A DNA stretch of 64,000 nt, taken from the NCBI RefSeq assembly GCF_001028705.1, contig NZ_CP011770.1, positions 871,501 through 935,500 on the forward strand, in the 5' to 3' direction. The notes below the pieces were generated by a model. The model saw nothing but the letters and a program-made list of their open reading frames with translations. It did not search any database and was not told where the DNA came from. Origin of the DNA: Croceicoccus naphthovorans. GTDB lineage: Bacteria > Pseudomonadota > Alphaproteobacteria > Sphingomonadales > Sphingomonadaceae. Made by a program: the position numbers and the translations under genes. Below are positions 7,194-15,845 of the stretch, one piece after another. How positions within the stretch are numbered: the first letter of the stretch is position 1; each line of letters opens with the position of its first letter.

Positions 7194-8051
7194 TCAGCCG
7201 TATTCGGGATCGGGGTTTCCTTTCCTGGGTGGTCGCCCACGGCGCTTTTGCTGCGGTGGATTGAAGGCGGTACCGTTGCGCACGTTTTCGGGGACGAGCG
7301 CTGCGTGTTCACGCATGCGGTAGCTGGAACCCTCGATCTGGATGACGACGGCGTGGTGCAGCAGCCTGTCCAGCAGCGCGGTGGCAACAACGGGATCACC
7401 GAAGACCTCGCCCCATTCGGCGAAGCCGCGATTGGAGGTGAGGATCATGGCGCCCTTTTCGTAGCGGGCATTGACGAGCTGGAAGAACAGGTTGGCGCCA
7501 CCCGGTGTGACCGGAAGATAACCGATCTCGTCGACGACCAGCAGCGATGCCCTGGTGAGGAAGCGGATCTTCTCCCTGAGCGTACCTTCACGTTCGGCCT
7601 TGGCAAGCTGGGCGATCAGATCGGCGAGCGGGATGAAGTAGACCGCCTTGCCGGCGCGTACGGCCTCGACGGCAAGTGCCGTGGCAATGTGGCTTTTGCC
7701 GGTGCCGGGCGGCCCCAGCAGATGGACGACCTCGGCGCGATCGATGAAGTCGAGGCCGGCGAGCGCCAGGATGCGGTTCCTGTCGAGCGAGGGCTGGAAT
7801 GAGAAGTCATAGCCAGCGAGCGTTTTCACGACGGGCAACCGGGCCATGCGCAGGGCCGCCTTGATCCGCCGGTTCTCGCGGAGCGACAGTTCTTCGCCCA
7901 GCAGTTCGTCAAGTGCCTCGATGCCATCGATCTGGCCCTGCTCGATACGCCGCAAGGTTGCGTCGAGGATCTCGAGCGCGCGCGGCATCTTGAGGCTGAC
8001 CAGACTCCGGCGGATGGAGTCGATACGTGTGGCCGGTGCGATGCCGTTCAT
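7194..8051 (-). CDS. istB: IS21-family helper ATPase IstB
   Basis: IstB is the AAA+ ATPase that selects target DNA and activates the IstA transposase. The 285-residue protein has a Walker A motif (LLGPPGTGKSHIA) in mid-protein, Walker B (LLVVDEIGYLP), sensor-type LTSNRGFAEW, and a basic C-terminal tail (KRRGRPPRKG). Its ATG (8051) overlaps the istA stop by 4 bases (ATGA). Length is slightly above the usual 250 residues because of the tail. Confidence 0.95.
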   Translation of the reverse strand: MNGIAPATRIDSIRRSLVSLKMPRALEILDATLRRIEQGQIDGIEALDELLGEELSLRENRRIKAALRMARLPVVKTLAGYDFSFQPSLDRNRILALAGLDFIDRAEVVHLLGPPGTGKSHIATALAVEAVRAGKAVYFIPLADLIAQLAKAEREGTLREKIRFLTRASLLVVDEIGYLPVTPGGANLFFQLVNARYEKGAMILTSNRGFAEWGEVFGDPVVATALLDRLLHHAVVIQIEGSSYRMREHAALVPENVRNGTAFNPPQQKRRGRPPRKGNPDPEYG

Positions 8052-9343
8052 GGCCGTCCCTCCCCATCGACTGTCCGCCCGCGGCAGTCGCCCGGAACAG
8101 GCATCGCCAGGCTCGCGCCGATCGCCTCGTAGATGGCCAGCGAGCGCAACGGTACATGATCACCGATCCGGCCGATCATCGCCATGGGCCGATCTGGCGT
8201 TCGCGGTTGCGGGCGTCCGGTGCGATGGTGCCGGTCGATACGATATTGTCGACGCCCCTCGATCACCGGATGTTCGGCAACGACAATGCCGCGATCGATC
8301 ACGCGGATCAGGTCCGGCAGTTGCTCGACCTCGACGATACGGCGTGTCCGGTCGGGCACGCTGTAATAGTTGCCGCCGACTGCTACGAGCCCGTCATGGC
8401 TGACCCGCCGTTCCAGCTTCAGAACCGCATTGAAGCGGTGCTCGGGCAAGCGCTGCAGTTCCTCCTGCTCCTCGGCAAAGGCTTCGGCGACCACGCGCTG
8501 GGTCGTGCCATGCACGCGGACATTGGCCACATTGTCGAGCCAGTCGACAAGCTGGGCGTTGAGATCCTCCATGTTGCGGAAGGATCGCCCAAGGAAGAAG
8601 TCCTCGCGGATATAGCGGAACGGCCGCTCCACTTTCCCCTTCGTCTTCGCGCGATAGGGCCTGCACGCCCTGGGCTGGAACCGATAATGCTTCGCCAGTG
8701 CCAGCAGCGAAGCGTTGTAGACGATGTGCCCCTGATCATCTTCGCCGGTCACCGCCGTCTTCATCCGGTCGTAGAGGATCTCGATCGGTACACCGTCCAG
8801 CGCTTCGAAGGCCTGCATGTGACAGCGCAGCAGCGTCTGCAGATCCTGGTGCAGCACATATCGGGCGAAGATGAAGCGCGAATAGCTCAGCACCATGCTG
8901 AACAGCCAGACAATGCGTGCCACGCCGGGCTCATCGGTAAACTCGACCACGAAGCGGGCGAAGTCGACCTGGCCCTGTACGCCGGCCCTGGTCTCGAAGC
9001 GGACCTCATAGGGCTTGGGATCATGTTCGGGCCGGATCGCCGCAAGGTAGCGCTTCACCGCCGTGTAGGCGCCCATGTAGCCCATCTCCCTGATCTCGCG
9101 GGTCAGCCGCGATGCGGTCAGGTCGGGAAACGCCGTCACCCGCTCGCGCAGGAAATCCATATAGGGCGCGATCTTGCTCGGCCGGCCCACCACACGCGGA
9201 CCGTAAGCCGGCACCTCGACGCCCCGCTCGATGTATTTGCGCACGGTCTTGGGATCGCGCCCCGTCCGGCGCGCGATCGCGGTCACCGACAGCCCCTGCC
9301 GGTGCAACTCCAGTATCATCATGGCTTCTCCAAGTCGCATCAT
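8048..9343 (-). CDS. istA: IS21-family transposase IstA
   Basis: IstA performs DNA cleavage and strand transfer. From the ATG at 9343 (GGAGG about 8 bases upstream) it is 431 residues; a GTG two codons earlier is possible. It has an N-terminal HTH (LSVTAIARRTGRDPKTVRKYI), a DDE integrase core (GQVDFA, ILYDRMKT, KGKVERPF), and a Mu-type C-terminal beta-barrel region (GGNYYSVP). Nothing suggests damage. Confidence 0.95.
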   Translation of the reverse strand: MMRLGEAMMILELHRQGLSVTAIARRTGRDPKTVRKYIERGVEVPAYGPRVVGRPSKIAPYMDFLRERVTAFPDLTASRLTREIREMGYMGAYTAVKRYLAAIRPEHDPKPYEVRFETRAGVQGQVDFARFVVEFTDEPGVARIVWLFSMVLSYSRFIFARYVLHQDLQTLLRCHMQAFEALDGVPIEILYDRMKTAVTGEDDQGHIVYNASLLALAKHYRFQPRACRPYRAKTKGKVERPFRYIREDFFLGRSFRNMEDLNAQLVDWLDNVANVRVHGTTQRVVAEAFAEEQEELQRLPEHRFNAVLKLERRVSHDGLVAVGGNYYSVPDRTRRIVEVEQLPDLIRVIDRGIVVAEHPVIEGRRQYRIDRHHRTGRPQPRTPDRPMAMIGRIGDHVPLRSLAIYEAIGASLAMPVPGDCRGRTVDGEGRP

Positions 9344-9388
9344 CGGCACCGCCTCCCATCAGGAGACTTTCTCGCGCCGATTTTGGCG

Positions 9389-9426
9389 TTGCCAATGACC
9401 CGGGGTTAACCCCGGGTCATTGGCAA
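9389..9426. repeat. 38-bp perfect palindrome in the IS21 leader
   Basis: The sequence is fully self-complementary over 38 bases, from TTGCCAATGACCCGGGG through a central GTTAAC to TTGGCAA. It lies between the IS21 outer end (9490) and istA (9343). It could form a cruciform or an RNA hairpin that blocks read-through into istA, or be an operator. The role is inferred. Confidence 0.9.
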
Positions 9427-9490
9427 CCAGCTCCAACAATCAGGGAATTTTCAAAGCCCACTTTTGCGGAGAATTACACGCCCACTGACA

Positions 9491-9964
9491 GCGTCAGCAC
9501 GAAGCCGAGCGGAAGCCCCCTGGCGTCGCATCTGGCGTGGAGCTTGGTGGTGAAGCCTCCTCGCGATCGGCCGAGCCCCTCTGTTTGCTGAGTCCCCTTT
9601 TTATGCCGACTGCACAATGATGTGCTCGGACCACCGTGCTGTCGATCATATCGGCGGCGATATCGCGCCCCGCCAGTTCGGCCAGCGTCTCGAGCATGGC
9701 ATCGAACACGCCGGTCGTGACCCATCTTCGGTAGCGCCGGAAGACGCTGTTCCACTTGCCATACTCATCCGGCAAATGCCGCCACTGCGCACCGGTACGG
9801 GCGATCCACATCATGCCTTCGAAATAGCGCCGGTTATCCTGCGCAGGCCGGCAACCCCGCCCGCGCTCCGACGGCAGCAGCGGGCCGATCAGCTCCCACT
9901 CGTCATCCGAAACACCAATCCGCTCGCCCAATGCCGCCTCCAAAAGGCAGCCTTGAATCAACAC
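9491..9964 (-). pseudogene. IS5-family transposase, N-terminal part
   Basis: From GTG 9964 the minus strand encodes the IS5 N-terminal domain (VSDDEWELIGPLLPS, FEGMMWIARTGAQWRHLP) and the first catalytic Asp region (DIAADMIDSTVVRAHHCAVG). The frame then changes at an AAAAAGGGG run (9594-9602), a typical slippery site in two-ORF IS5 elements, and continues as GGFTTKLHARCDARGLPLGFVLT. The IS21 insertion cuts it there. Confidence 0.92.
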
Positions 9965-10124
9965 CCGAGTCTCAGGTCAAGCTTTGTCCACGAAGCCTAG
10001 ACAATCGTTACGCGATATTCAATGGCCGGGAATCGGGCGGTCCTAAATCAGCACATGGCCTCGAGTATTCCGGTTGAATCGCGAAAGACGATTTTTTCTA
10101 TCGTGCTGTAAATGCTTTGTAGAT

Positions 10125-11795
10125 TTACGAAGTGGATACAGGAAGAAACCCGGTTGCCTGCTCATGCCAGTCGGCCGAGCGCGCGGCGATGGCTAAAGCT
10201 GAGCGGGCATCGATGCCGGCTCGTGTCTTGCCAGCAAGGATCGCCTCGGTCACTTTGGGCGATAGCAGCGCAAGACGGGCGATGCGGGTAAGGTAGGACG
10301 GATTGACGTTCTCGCGCCGGGCGAGCTTGGCGACGTCGAGTTCGCCTTTGGCCAGCTCGGCCCACCAGCGCCGTCCCTTGACGAGCAGACCGATCATTGT
10401 GGCATCGGCATTGTCGATGCGAGGCTGCCCGTTATCGTGGACGAGGCGGACTGCACGACCGCTGCGGGTCAGCCGGACATTGCTCTTGAAGACGACTTCG
10501 TTCGGCACGTCTTCTGCTTCGCCGATAGAAAGTATGTCGATCAGTCCTGCAGGCGACAGAACTAGGTCGAGCCGATCGGGATGGACGATGATCCGGTGGA
10601 GCAGGGCTTTCAACCTGGCGTTGCGGCCACGCCTGATATCGATCGACAGCTGTTCGCAGCCGATGGTGATCTGCTCCAGTATGACCGGTGCCATCTCGAT
10701 GCCGCAACGGGTGATGAGAGAAAAAGGATCAGCCAGCAGCGAGGCCAGCTCCTGTTTGACAACGGATTCGATCTCGCGGGCAGGCAGACGCAGCGCATTT
10801 GTGCTGGGGACTGCCGTCCCGTGATGACTGCTTTTGCTGACATAGTAGCGATAGCGCCGGTTGTCGCTGGTCGTATGCACCGGGATCAGCGGATTACCGC
10901 CGGGTTCGACCAGAAGTCCGGCCAGCAAACTGGCATTGGCTTCCCTTGTCCGGCGCTGGCCTTTCACGTTGTCGGCAAGCTGGACCTGTACTGCGTCCCA
11001 CAAATCCCGATCGATGATGGCGGCATGGTTGCCCGGGTAGACCTTGTCCCTGTGCGGGATCATGCCAGCATAGATCGGGTTCTTGAGGATGGTGTAGAGC
11101 TGGCCGCGGGTAAAGGCGACCCCGCCAAAGGCACGGCCCTTGCCGTTGACGCGGCGCGGGGTTGATATCCCGTCACCAACCAGACTGTCGGCGACCAGCC
11201 GGACATTGCCCAACCTGCGATAGCGATCGTAGATATCGCGGATCAGCGAAGCATGATCCCCGACAATGGCAAGACTCCGTCCATCGGGCTGATAGCCTAG
11301 CGGCGGGGTACCACCCATCCACATGTCCTTGGCCTTGGACGCCGCGATCTTGTCGCGGATGCGTTCGGCGGTCACCTCGCGTTCGAACTGGGCGAAGGAC
11401 AGCAGCATGTTCAGGGTAGGCCGTCCCATACTGGTGGTAGTGTTGAACGACTGGGTGACCGAGACAAAGCTGGTGTCCGATGCATCGAAGGCTTCGACCA
11501 GCCTGGCAAAGTCCAGCAGCGACCTTGTCAGGCGATCGACCTTGTAGACGACGATGATGTCGATCCGGCCTTCGCGCACGTCCCCCAACAAGCGCTGCAG
11601 GGCCGGGCGCTCCAATGTTCCCCCTGACAGTCCGCCATCGTCGTAGTGGTCTGGTAACAGCTTCCAGCCTTCGCTGGCCTGGCTCAGCACATAGGCAGAG
11701 CACGCCTCGCGCTGGGCATCCAGAGAGTTGAAGTCCTGTTCGAGACCTTCATCGCTCGACTTGCGGGTGTAGATCGCGCAGCGGATTGTTTTCAT
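10125..11795 (-). CDS. Large serine recombinase
   Basis: This site-specific recombinase of 556 residues starts at ATG 11795. The N-terminal resolvase domain shows CAIYTRKSSDEG with the catalytic Ser, DDGGLSGGTLERPALQRLL, and VYKVDRLTRSLLDF. A Recombinase domain (GYQPDGR, LYTILKNPIYAGMI) and a zinc-ribbon-like/coiled-coil region follow. The C-terminus carries a second HTH-like stretch (NVNPSYLTRIARLALL). The start overlaps the upstream DUF2924 gene by 4 bases. The triad with DUF2924 and DUF3489 is common in alphaproteobacterial integrated elements, suggesting this was the integration enzyme of the island. Confidence 0.93.
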   Translation of the reverse strand: MKTIRCAIYTRKSSDEGLEQDFNSLDAQREACSAYVLSQASEGWKLLPDHYDDGGLSGGTLERPALQRLLGDVREGRIDIIVVYKVDRLTRSLLDFARLVEAFDASDTSFVSVTQSFNTTTSMGRPTLNMLLSFAQFEREVTAERIRDKIAASKAKDMWMGGTPPLGYQPDGRSLAIVGDHASLIRDIYDRYRRLGNVRLVADSLVGDGISTPRRVNGKGRAFGGVAFTRGQLYTILKNPIYAGMIPHRDKVYPGNHAAIIDRDLWDAVQVQLADNVKGQRRTREANASLLAGLLVEPGGNPLIPVHTTSDNRRYRYYVSKSSHHGTAVPSTNALRLPAREIESVVKQELASLLADPFSLITRCGIEMAPVILEQITIGCEQLSIDIRRGRNARLKALLHRIIVHPDRLDLVLSPAGLIDILSIGEAEDVPNEVVFKSNVRLTRSGRAVRLVHDNGQPRIDNADATMIGLLVKGRRWWAELAKGELDVAKLARRENVNPSYLTRIARLALLSPKVTEAILAGKTRAGIDARSALAIAARSADWHEQATGFLPVSTS

Positions 11796-12232
11796 GCGGC
11801 TGCCCTTCTCTGCTGCTGCCTCTGCTTGAGACCGAAGAAGGCGGGGCCCGACCACCTTGTTCCGGTGATGGCCCGGGCGACGCTGCTCAGCGAAGACCAC
11901 GTCCGGTCGTTCCAGTGGACCACGCCGTCATCGTCGACGGTGACCACATGCAGTGTGCCGTTCCACTCGCGCATCAGCCGCATGCCGGGGGCGGTATCGC
12001 GGGTGGTTGTCATGCCGCCTGCGAGCTGGTCCAGCTTCTGGCTGACCCTGCGGGGCAGGCCGCCATGTGCAGCGGCCTGCAGTTCGTAGGCGATGGCGTA
12101 GCGCAGCAGGCTCGCACTGACGCGGGGGACGGGGGCGTCGGTCACCGTCCTCCAGCGTCTGCGCAGATCGTCGAGGTTCAGGTCTGCGAGGGCGGCGAGG
12201 TCGCGCGCGAGTTCAGCTTCCTTTGCCATCAT
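11792..12232 (-). CDS. DUF2924 family protein
   Basis: The 146-residue protein matches the DUF2924 pattern as I know it: LNLDDLRRRWR near the start, LLRYAIAYELQAAAHGGL, PGMRLMREWNGTLHVVTV, and WSSLSSVARAITGTRWSGPAFFGL at the end. The last part resembles the RAMA-type DNA-associated fold. It is always found next to a serine recombinase like the one here and is probably an accessory DNA-binding protein. It overlaps both neighbours by 4 bases, so the three genes form one translation-coupled unit. Confidence 0.88.
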   Translation of the reverse strand: MMAKEAELARDLAALADLNLDDLRRRWRTVTDAPVPRVSASLLRYAIAYELQAAAHGGLPRRVSQKLDQLAGGMTTTRDTAPGMRLMREWNGTLHVVTVDDDGVVHWNDRTWSSLSSVARAITGTRWSGPAFFGLKQRQQQRRAAA

Positions 12233-12477
12233 GCCAGCTCGACGATGCGGTAGCAGGTTGCGTCATCGCGTTTGCTCTTTTCGAGGACGTGGCCTTTCTT
12301 GCGCAAACCCGTCAGCACCGCGCGGGTCGAGTGGGGTTGCCAGCCGGTGGCATCCATCATCTCGGCCAGCGTCGCGCCGATTTTGCGCTGGAGCAGGGCG
12401 GTGACGGTGCCGATCTTGGTGGTGGGCTCGGGGCTGGTGTTTGCCTGTTCAGCTGCCTTGCGTGTGGTTCGGGACAT
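12229..12477 (-). CDS. DUF3489 family protein
   Basis: From ATG 12477 the product is 82 residues. After a short basic, disordered start comes a winged-helix-like domain: KIGTVTALLQRKIGATLAEMMDATGWQPHSTRAVLTGLRKKGH. This is the DUF3489 signature. It is the first gene of the recombinase operon and is likely a small DNA-binding regulator. Role inferred from context only. Confidence 0.88.
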   Translation of the reverse strand: MSRTTRKAAEQANTSPEPTTKIGTVTALLQRKIGATLAEMMDATGWQPHSTRAVLTGLRKKGHVLEKSKRDDATCYRIVELA

Positions 12478-12727
12478 GGTGGGTCTCCTGGTTGGGAGCC
12501 GCACCCTGCGGCTCCTACCCGGTAGAGCCCCGGGTCACGCATCAGAGCGGTCGGGGCTTGGCAGTGGCGGGAGATTCTTCGCCGTTGTCGGTGTGAGGGC
12601 AGTAACGCTCCAACTGGCAGCGAAGTCGAGTGGTTTCTCGATAAGTGCCAGAGAAATCTCGGAGTTGGGCATGGCGGAAGGCGTCGCTGATGCCATTTGC
12701 ATTGCGTCGCATGTCAGACTATATTTC

Positions 12728-12741
12728 GACTGAATTCAGTC
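12728..12741. promoter_or_regulatory. Perfect palindrome upstream of the antitoxin gene
   Basis: GACTGAATTCAGTC is a perfect 14-base palindrome ending 18 bases before the antitoxin start. Type II antitoxins normally repress their own operon by binding such palindromes, so this is a candidate operator. Confidence 0.5.
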
Positions 12742-12759
12742 TGGAGTTACCGCAGGGGC

Positions 12760-13020
12760 ATGCAGGACCGCATCAAACCAATCAGCTGGCTGAAGGCCAA
12801 CAGCTCCGAGGTCATTCGCGATCTGGGAAACGGCGGTGCGCCGCTTTTCATTACCCAGAACGGCGAAGCCAAGGCAGTTCTGCAGGATGTCGGCAGTTTT
12901 GAAAGGACCCAGGAAACACTGGCCATGCTCAAGCTGCTGGCACTGGGCCGGGATGACATGGCCAGCGATCGCGTGGCCCCGGTCAAAGGACTCGCTGCGC
13001 GTATTCGCAAACGCGGCTGA
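12760..13020 (+). CDS. Phd/YefM-family antitoxin
   Basis: The 86-residue protein has the Phd/YefM start (ISWLKANSSEVIRDL, then PLFITQNGEAKAVLQDV), which dimerises and binds DNA, followed by a C-terminal helix that would cover the toxin. Start ATG 12760 is chosen because the longer in-frame extension runs into the promoter region. The toxin gene begins 4 bases after its stop codon. Function: neutralises the toxin and represses the operon. Confidence 0.88.
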   Translation: MQDRIKPISWLKANSSEVIRDLGNGGAPLFITQNGEAKAVLQDVGSFERTQETLAMLKLLALGRDDMASDRVAPVKGLAARIRKRG

Positions 13021-13024
13021 CATA

Positions 13025-13396
13025 ATGACACAAAAGCGAAAACCGGCCGCTGCACATGTTCGTATTACCGCCGGCGCCGAACGTGATCTTGTCGGCATCT
13101 ATGAGCGGCGCCTTGCGCAGCGCGGTCTAGGTGGTGCCGATGGCGCTGATACACTGTTGGATGAACTCGTGGCAGCGATCGAAAGTCTTGCCGATTTCAC
13201 GCACCGTGGTCCGGTTCCGCCTGAGCTGGACGCTCTCGGCATCCACGACTTCCGTCAGCTTTCTCATCCGCCGAATCGCATTATCTATTTGCCGGAGCAG
13301 GACGGGGAGGAGCACCTCGTGACTGTAATGATCGTTGCCGACAGCCGGCGTGATTTCCGCACGCTTCTCGAAGAGCGTCTGCTGCATCGCGGTTGA
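13025..13396 (+). CDS. RelE/ParE-family toxin
   Basis: The 123-residue protein shows the ParE fold pattern: VRITAGAERDLVGIYERRLAQRG, a middle helix (LLDELVAAIESLADF), and strands around DFRQLSHPPNRIIYLPEQ with VTVMIVADSRRDFRTLLEERLL at the end. It is paired with the Phd-type antitoxin just upstream. Whether it targets gyrase (ParE) or ribosome-bound mRNA (RelE) cannot be told from sequence. It ends 4 bases before the toxin gene of a second, opposite-strand pair. Confidence 0.85.
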   Translation: MTQKRKPAAAHVRITAGAERDLVGIYERRLAQRGLGGADGADTLLDELVAAIESLADFTHRGPVPPELDALGIHDFRQLSHPPNRIIYLPEQDGEEHLVTVMIVADSRRDFRTLLEERLLHRG

Positions 13397-13400
13397 TGCT

Positions 13401-13730
13401 TCACGTTTCGTCGGAATCCTGCATCCACGATGGGATGTCGCGCTGCGCATGCAGAACGCGCCAGACGTCAATGTGATTGTCCCATTCCAGATAGAAAACG
13501 ATCCAGGAAAACCGTTGCAGTCTGCTGCTGCGCAATCCGGGAAGATTGAGATCATGCCCCCAGCGCGGCGAGTCTGATGCTGGATTATCTGCGATTTGTT
13601 GGAACGCTTTTTCCAGCGCATCGACGAAGTCGAGCGCAATGTCCTGTCCGCCTTCTGTAAGATAGTGGTTTACAGCCTGTTCGACATCATCCCGCGCAAG
13701 CTGGCGCGGGACAACGGGTTTTGACTTCAC
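13401..13730 (-). CDS. RelE/ParE-family toxin (second system)
   Basis: The 109-residue protein has the ParE pattern: LARDDVEQAVNHYLTEGG, ALDFVDALEKAFQQIADNPASDSPRWG, GLRSSRLQRFSWIVFYLEWD and VWRVLHAQRDIPSWM. The last block is the typical C-terminal strand with HAQRDIP. It overlaps its antitoxin by 4 bases (ATGA). ParE toxins usually inhibit DNA gyrase. Confidence 0.9.
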   Translation of the reverse strand: MKSKPVVPRQLARDDVEQAVNHYLTEGGQDIALDFVDALEKAFQQIADNPASDSPRWGHDLNLPGLRSSRLQRFSWIVFYLEWDNHIDVWRVLHAQRDIPSWMQDSDET

Positions 13731-13966
13731 GATTCTGCAGGGCGGCGGGCCCGATCGCGGAGCCCGTCGAACCAGGCCGTATCAGCCGGTGTCGTTGAAG
13801 GCGACGCTGCGCCATCCAGCAGAAGTCCGCGCAATCTCTGTGTGTCCTGATCCTTGCGGATTAGTTCGCGGACATACTCGCTGCTTGTGCCATAGCCGCG
13901 GCAGCTGACCTGCAGGTCGACGAATGACTTAAGCGCGTCGGGCAGGGAGATGTTCATCGTGCTCAT
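13727..13966 (-). CDS. ParD-family antitoxin
   Basis: From ATG 13966 the 79-residue product starts with a ribbon-helix-helix domain (MNISLPDALKSFVDLQV, then GYGTSSEYVRELIRKDQ) and ends with a disordered Arg-rich tail that would wrap the toxin. This is the ParD arrangement. The longer in-frame extension to 14074 lacks family features. It is coupled to the ParE gene by ATGA. Confidence 0.9.
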   Translation of the reverse strand: MSTMNISLPDALKSFVDLQVSCRGYGTSSEYVRELIRKDQDTQRLRGLLLDGAASPSTTPADTAWFDGLRDRARRPAES

Positions 13967-14229
13967 GGCGCGTGAATACCGTGCTTGGCAAAAATTGGCA
14001 AGAAATCTCCGCGATGTCTGGCTTGGCCGATCGTCTGGAGTTCGCGCAGTGAGTGCCTGGGTGCCGCGTTTCACATAATGGGATTTCTCAAAGCGAAAGG
14101 TTGTTAGAGCCAGTTAGAAGAGAAGTTGTGCCGCCAACCGTCAACGAGGGGATAGGGAGCCAATCCCGTACCAAATCTTGTACGCAGGGCGACAGGGATA
14201 AACCGCTATTTCGATGACTGAATGCGCGT
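13967..14229. other. Intergenic, nothing recognised
   Basis: This stretch lies between parD and leuD. It must hold the parD promoter. I see no tRNA, attachment-site pair or clear terminator. Confidence 0.4.
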
Positions 14230-14826
14230 TCAGCCGACGTGAGGTCTATATAGAAAAGAATGAGTAGATGCGCCTCTCAGCTCGTATCTGGTGATCGCCT
14301 TGCAGTGCGTCATGGTTAGGCCAGTTTCATCGAGACCTTCGAGCAGACTATGCTTTCGGAATGGGTCGATCTCGAACTTAAAACCTTCTTCGCACGAGGT
14401 GGTGATTGTCTGCTTTTCAAGGTCGATAGCAATATTTCCATTTCCGGCAACTTCGAGCAGGCGATCCACTTCGTTCTGTGGAAGTACGATTGTGAGCAGA
14501 CCATTCTTAAAGGCATTGCTTGAAAAGATATCAGAAAAGCTGGGGGCGATCACGGCCTTCAGTCCCATGCCAAGCAGGGCCCATGCCGCGTGTTCGCGGC
14601 TGGATCCGCAACCGAAGTTGCCGCCCGCAATTAGAATTGGTGCTCCTGAATAGGCTTCAGAATCGAAAATATTATTCGGATTTCGCCGAATCATTTCGAA
14701 TGCGCCCGCCCCAAGGCCTTCGCGTGTGATTGTTTTCAACCAGCGGGCTGGGATGATCGCGTCGGTATCGACGTTATTGGCGCCAAACGGGATGGCGCGA
14801 CCCTCAATCTTTCCGATTGGTTCCAT
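14230..14826 (-). CDS. leuD: 3-isopropylmalate dehydratase small subunit LeuD
   Basis: LeuD forms the swivel domain of isopropylmalate isomerase in leucine synthesis and needs LeuC for activity. The 198-residue product has the full pattern: [51 protein letters not shown] and a normal C-terminus. The coding sequence uses more A/T-ending codons (AAT, ATA, AAA) than most neighbours, hinting at a foreign origin. The adjacent leuC lacks its 5' part, so LeuD here probably has no local partner. Confidence 0.93.
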   Translation of the reverse strand: MEPIGKIEGRAIPFGANNVDTDAIIPARWLKTITREGLGAGAFEMIRRNPNNIFDSEAYSGAPILIAGGNFGCGSSREHAAWALLGMGLKAVIAPSFSDIFSSNAFKNGLLTIVLPQNEVDRLLEVAGNGNIAIDLEKQTITTSCEEGFKFEIDPFRKHSLLEGLDETGLTMTHCKAITRYELRGASTHSFLYRPHVG

Positions 14827-14883
14827 GAAAATTACCTTAAATATGACTGCATCACGCCGGTGATTCTCTGTCGCGAACTACTG

Positions 14884-15845
14884 TCAGGTGCCCTCGCGCG
14901 CCATTTTCCAAAGCTCGCGAACGTCAGTCAGATGCCCGGTCACCGCCGCAGCCGCAGCCATCGCCGGACTAACAAGGTGAGTACGCGATCCCGGCCCCTG
15001 CCGTCCGACGAAGTTGCGGTTGCTGGTCGATGCGCAGCGTTCGCCGGCGGGCACCTTGTCCGGATTCATCGCAAGGCAGGCCGAACAGCCCGGTTCGCGC
15101 CACTCCAGACCGGCTTCGATAAAGACCTTGTCCAGGCCTTCGTCCTCGGCCTGCTTTTTCACGAGGCCGGAGCCGGGGACGACGATCGCCCATTTCACGC
15201 CATCGGCCTTCTTGCGACCGCGGACGACATCGGCTGCGGCGCGAAGATCCTCGATCCGGCTGTTGGTGCACGACCCGATGAAGACGTTCTCTACCGCAAC
15301 GTCCGACATCTTCGTGCCGGGGGTCAGGCCCATGTAATCGAGGCTGGCTTGCGCGGCGCGCTGCTTCGACGGATCGGCAAAGCTGGAGGGATCGGGCACG
15401 ACCCCGCCGATGGCGACGGTATCTTCGGGGCTTGTGCCCCATGTCACCGTCGGCTGAATATCAGCGGCATCGATATGCACCGACTTGTCGAACTTTGCGC
15501 CGGGATCGGTCTTCAGCGTGCGCCACCACGCCATTGCCTTGTCCCAATCCGCACCCTTGGGTGCCATCGGGCGGCCTTCGACGTAGGAAAAGGTCTTTTC
15601 ATCAGGCGCGATAAGGCCCGCGCGCGCGCCGCCCTCGATCGCCATGTTGCAGACGGTGATGCGCCCTTCGACGCTCATCTCTTCGAACACGTTGCCGCGA
15701 TATTCGACGACGTGGCCGGTGCCGCCCGCCGTGCCGATCACGCCGATGATGTGCAGGATGACGTCCTTGGGCGTGACGCCGGGGCCAAGCTGACCGTCGA
15801 CGCGCACTTCCATCGTCTTCGACTGCTTGAGCAACAGGTCCGCCC
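14884..15845 (-). pseudogene. leuC: 3-isopropylmalate dehydratase large subunit LeuC, 5'-truncated
   Basis: The minus strand encodes the C-terminal two-thirds of LeuC from [17 protein letters not shown] onward: [52 protein letters not shown] (with [4Fe-4S] cysteines) and [18 protein letters not shown]. Roughly the first 150 residues are missing. Upstream of about 15845 the sequence changes to the start of an unrelated flavin oxidase in a different frame. It therefore cannot give active LeuC; an intact copy is presumably elsewhere. Confidence 0.88.

Larger units (their letters stand above)
7117..9490 (-). mobile_element. Complete IS21-family element with 5-bp target duplication
   Basis: Imperfect terminal repeats of about 55 bases start TGTCARTGGGC at both ends and share TTCYCCGCA, GTGGGC, AAAATTCCCT and TGTTGG blocks. 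They are bordered by the direct repeat GCGTC (7112-7116 and 9491-9495), as expected for IS21 transposition. The element encodes istA and istB on the minus strand, with overlapping start and stop codons. It appears intact. Confidence 0.95.
6768..10000 (-). mobile_element. IS5-family element interrupted by an IS21-family element
   Basis: Perfect 19-base terminal inverted repeats bound the element: CTAGGCTTCGTGGACAAAG at 6768-6786 and its complement at 9982-10000. The outer CTAG may be the target duplication. The minus-strand transposase is split: its N-terminal part is at 9491-9964 and its C-terminal part at 6768-7116, with a complete IS21 element (7117-9490) between them. It inserted just upstream of mucR. 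Confidence 0.93.

Noticed and set aside
8027..9409. 460-codon plus-strand frame opposite istA
   Set aside because: Shadow of the IS21 transposase; contains no recognisable protein motif.
13967..14229. tRNA or attachment site near the recombinase island
   Set aside because: No cloverleaf-forming sequence or repeated core was found on reading both strands.
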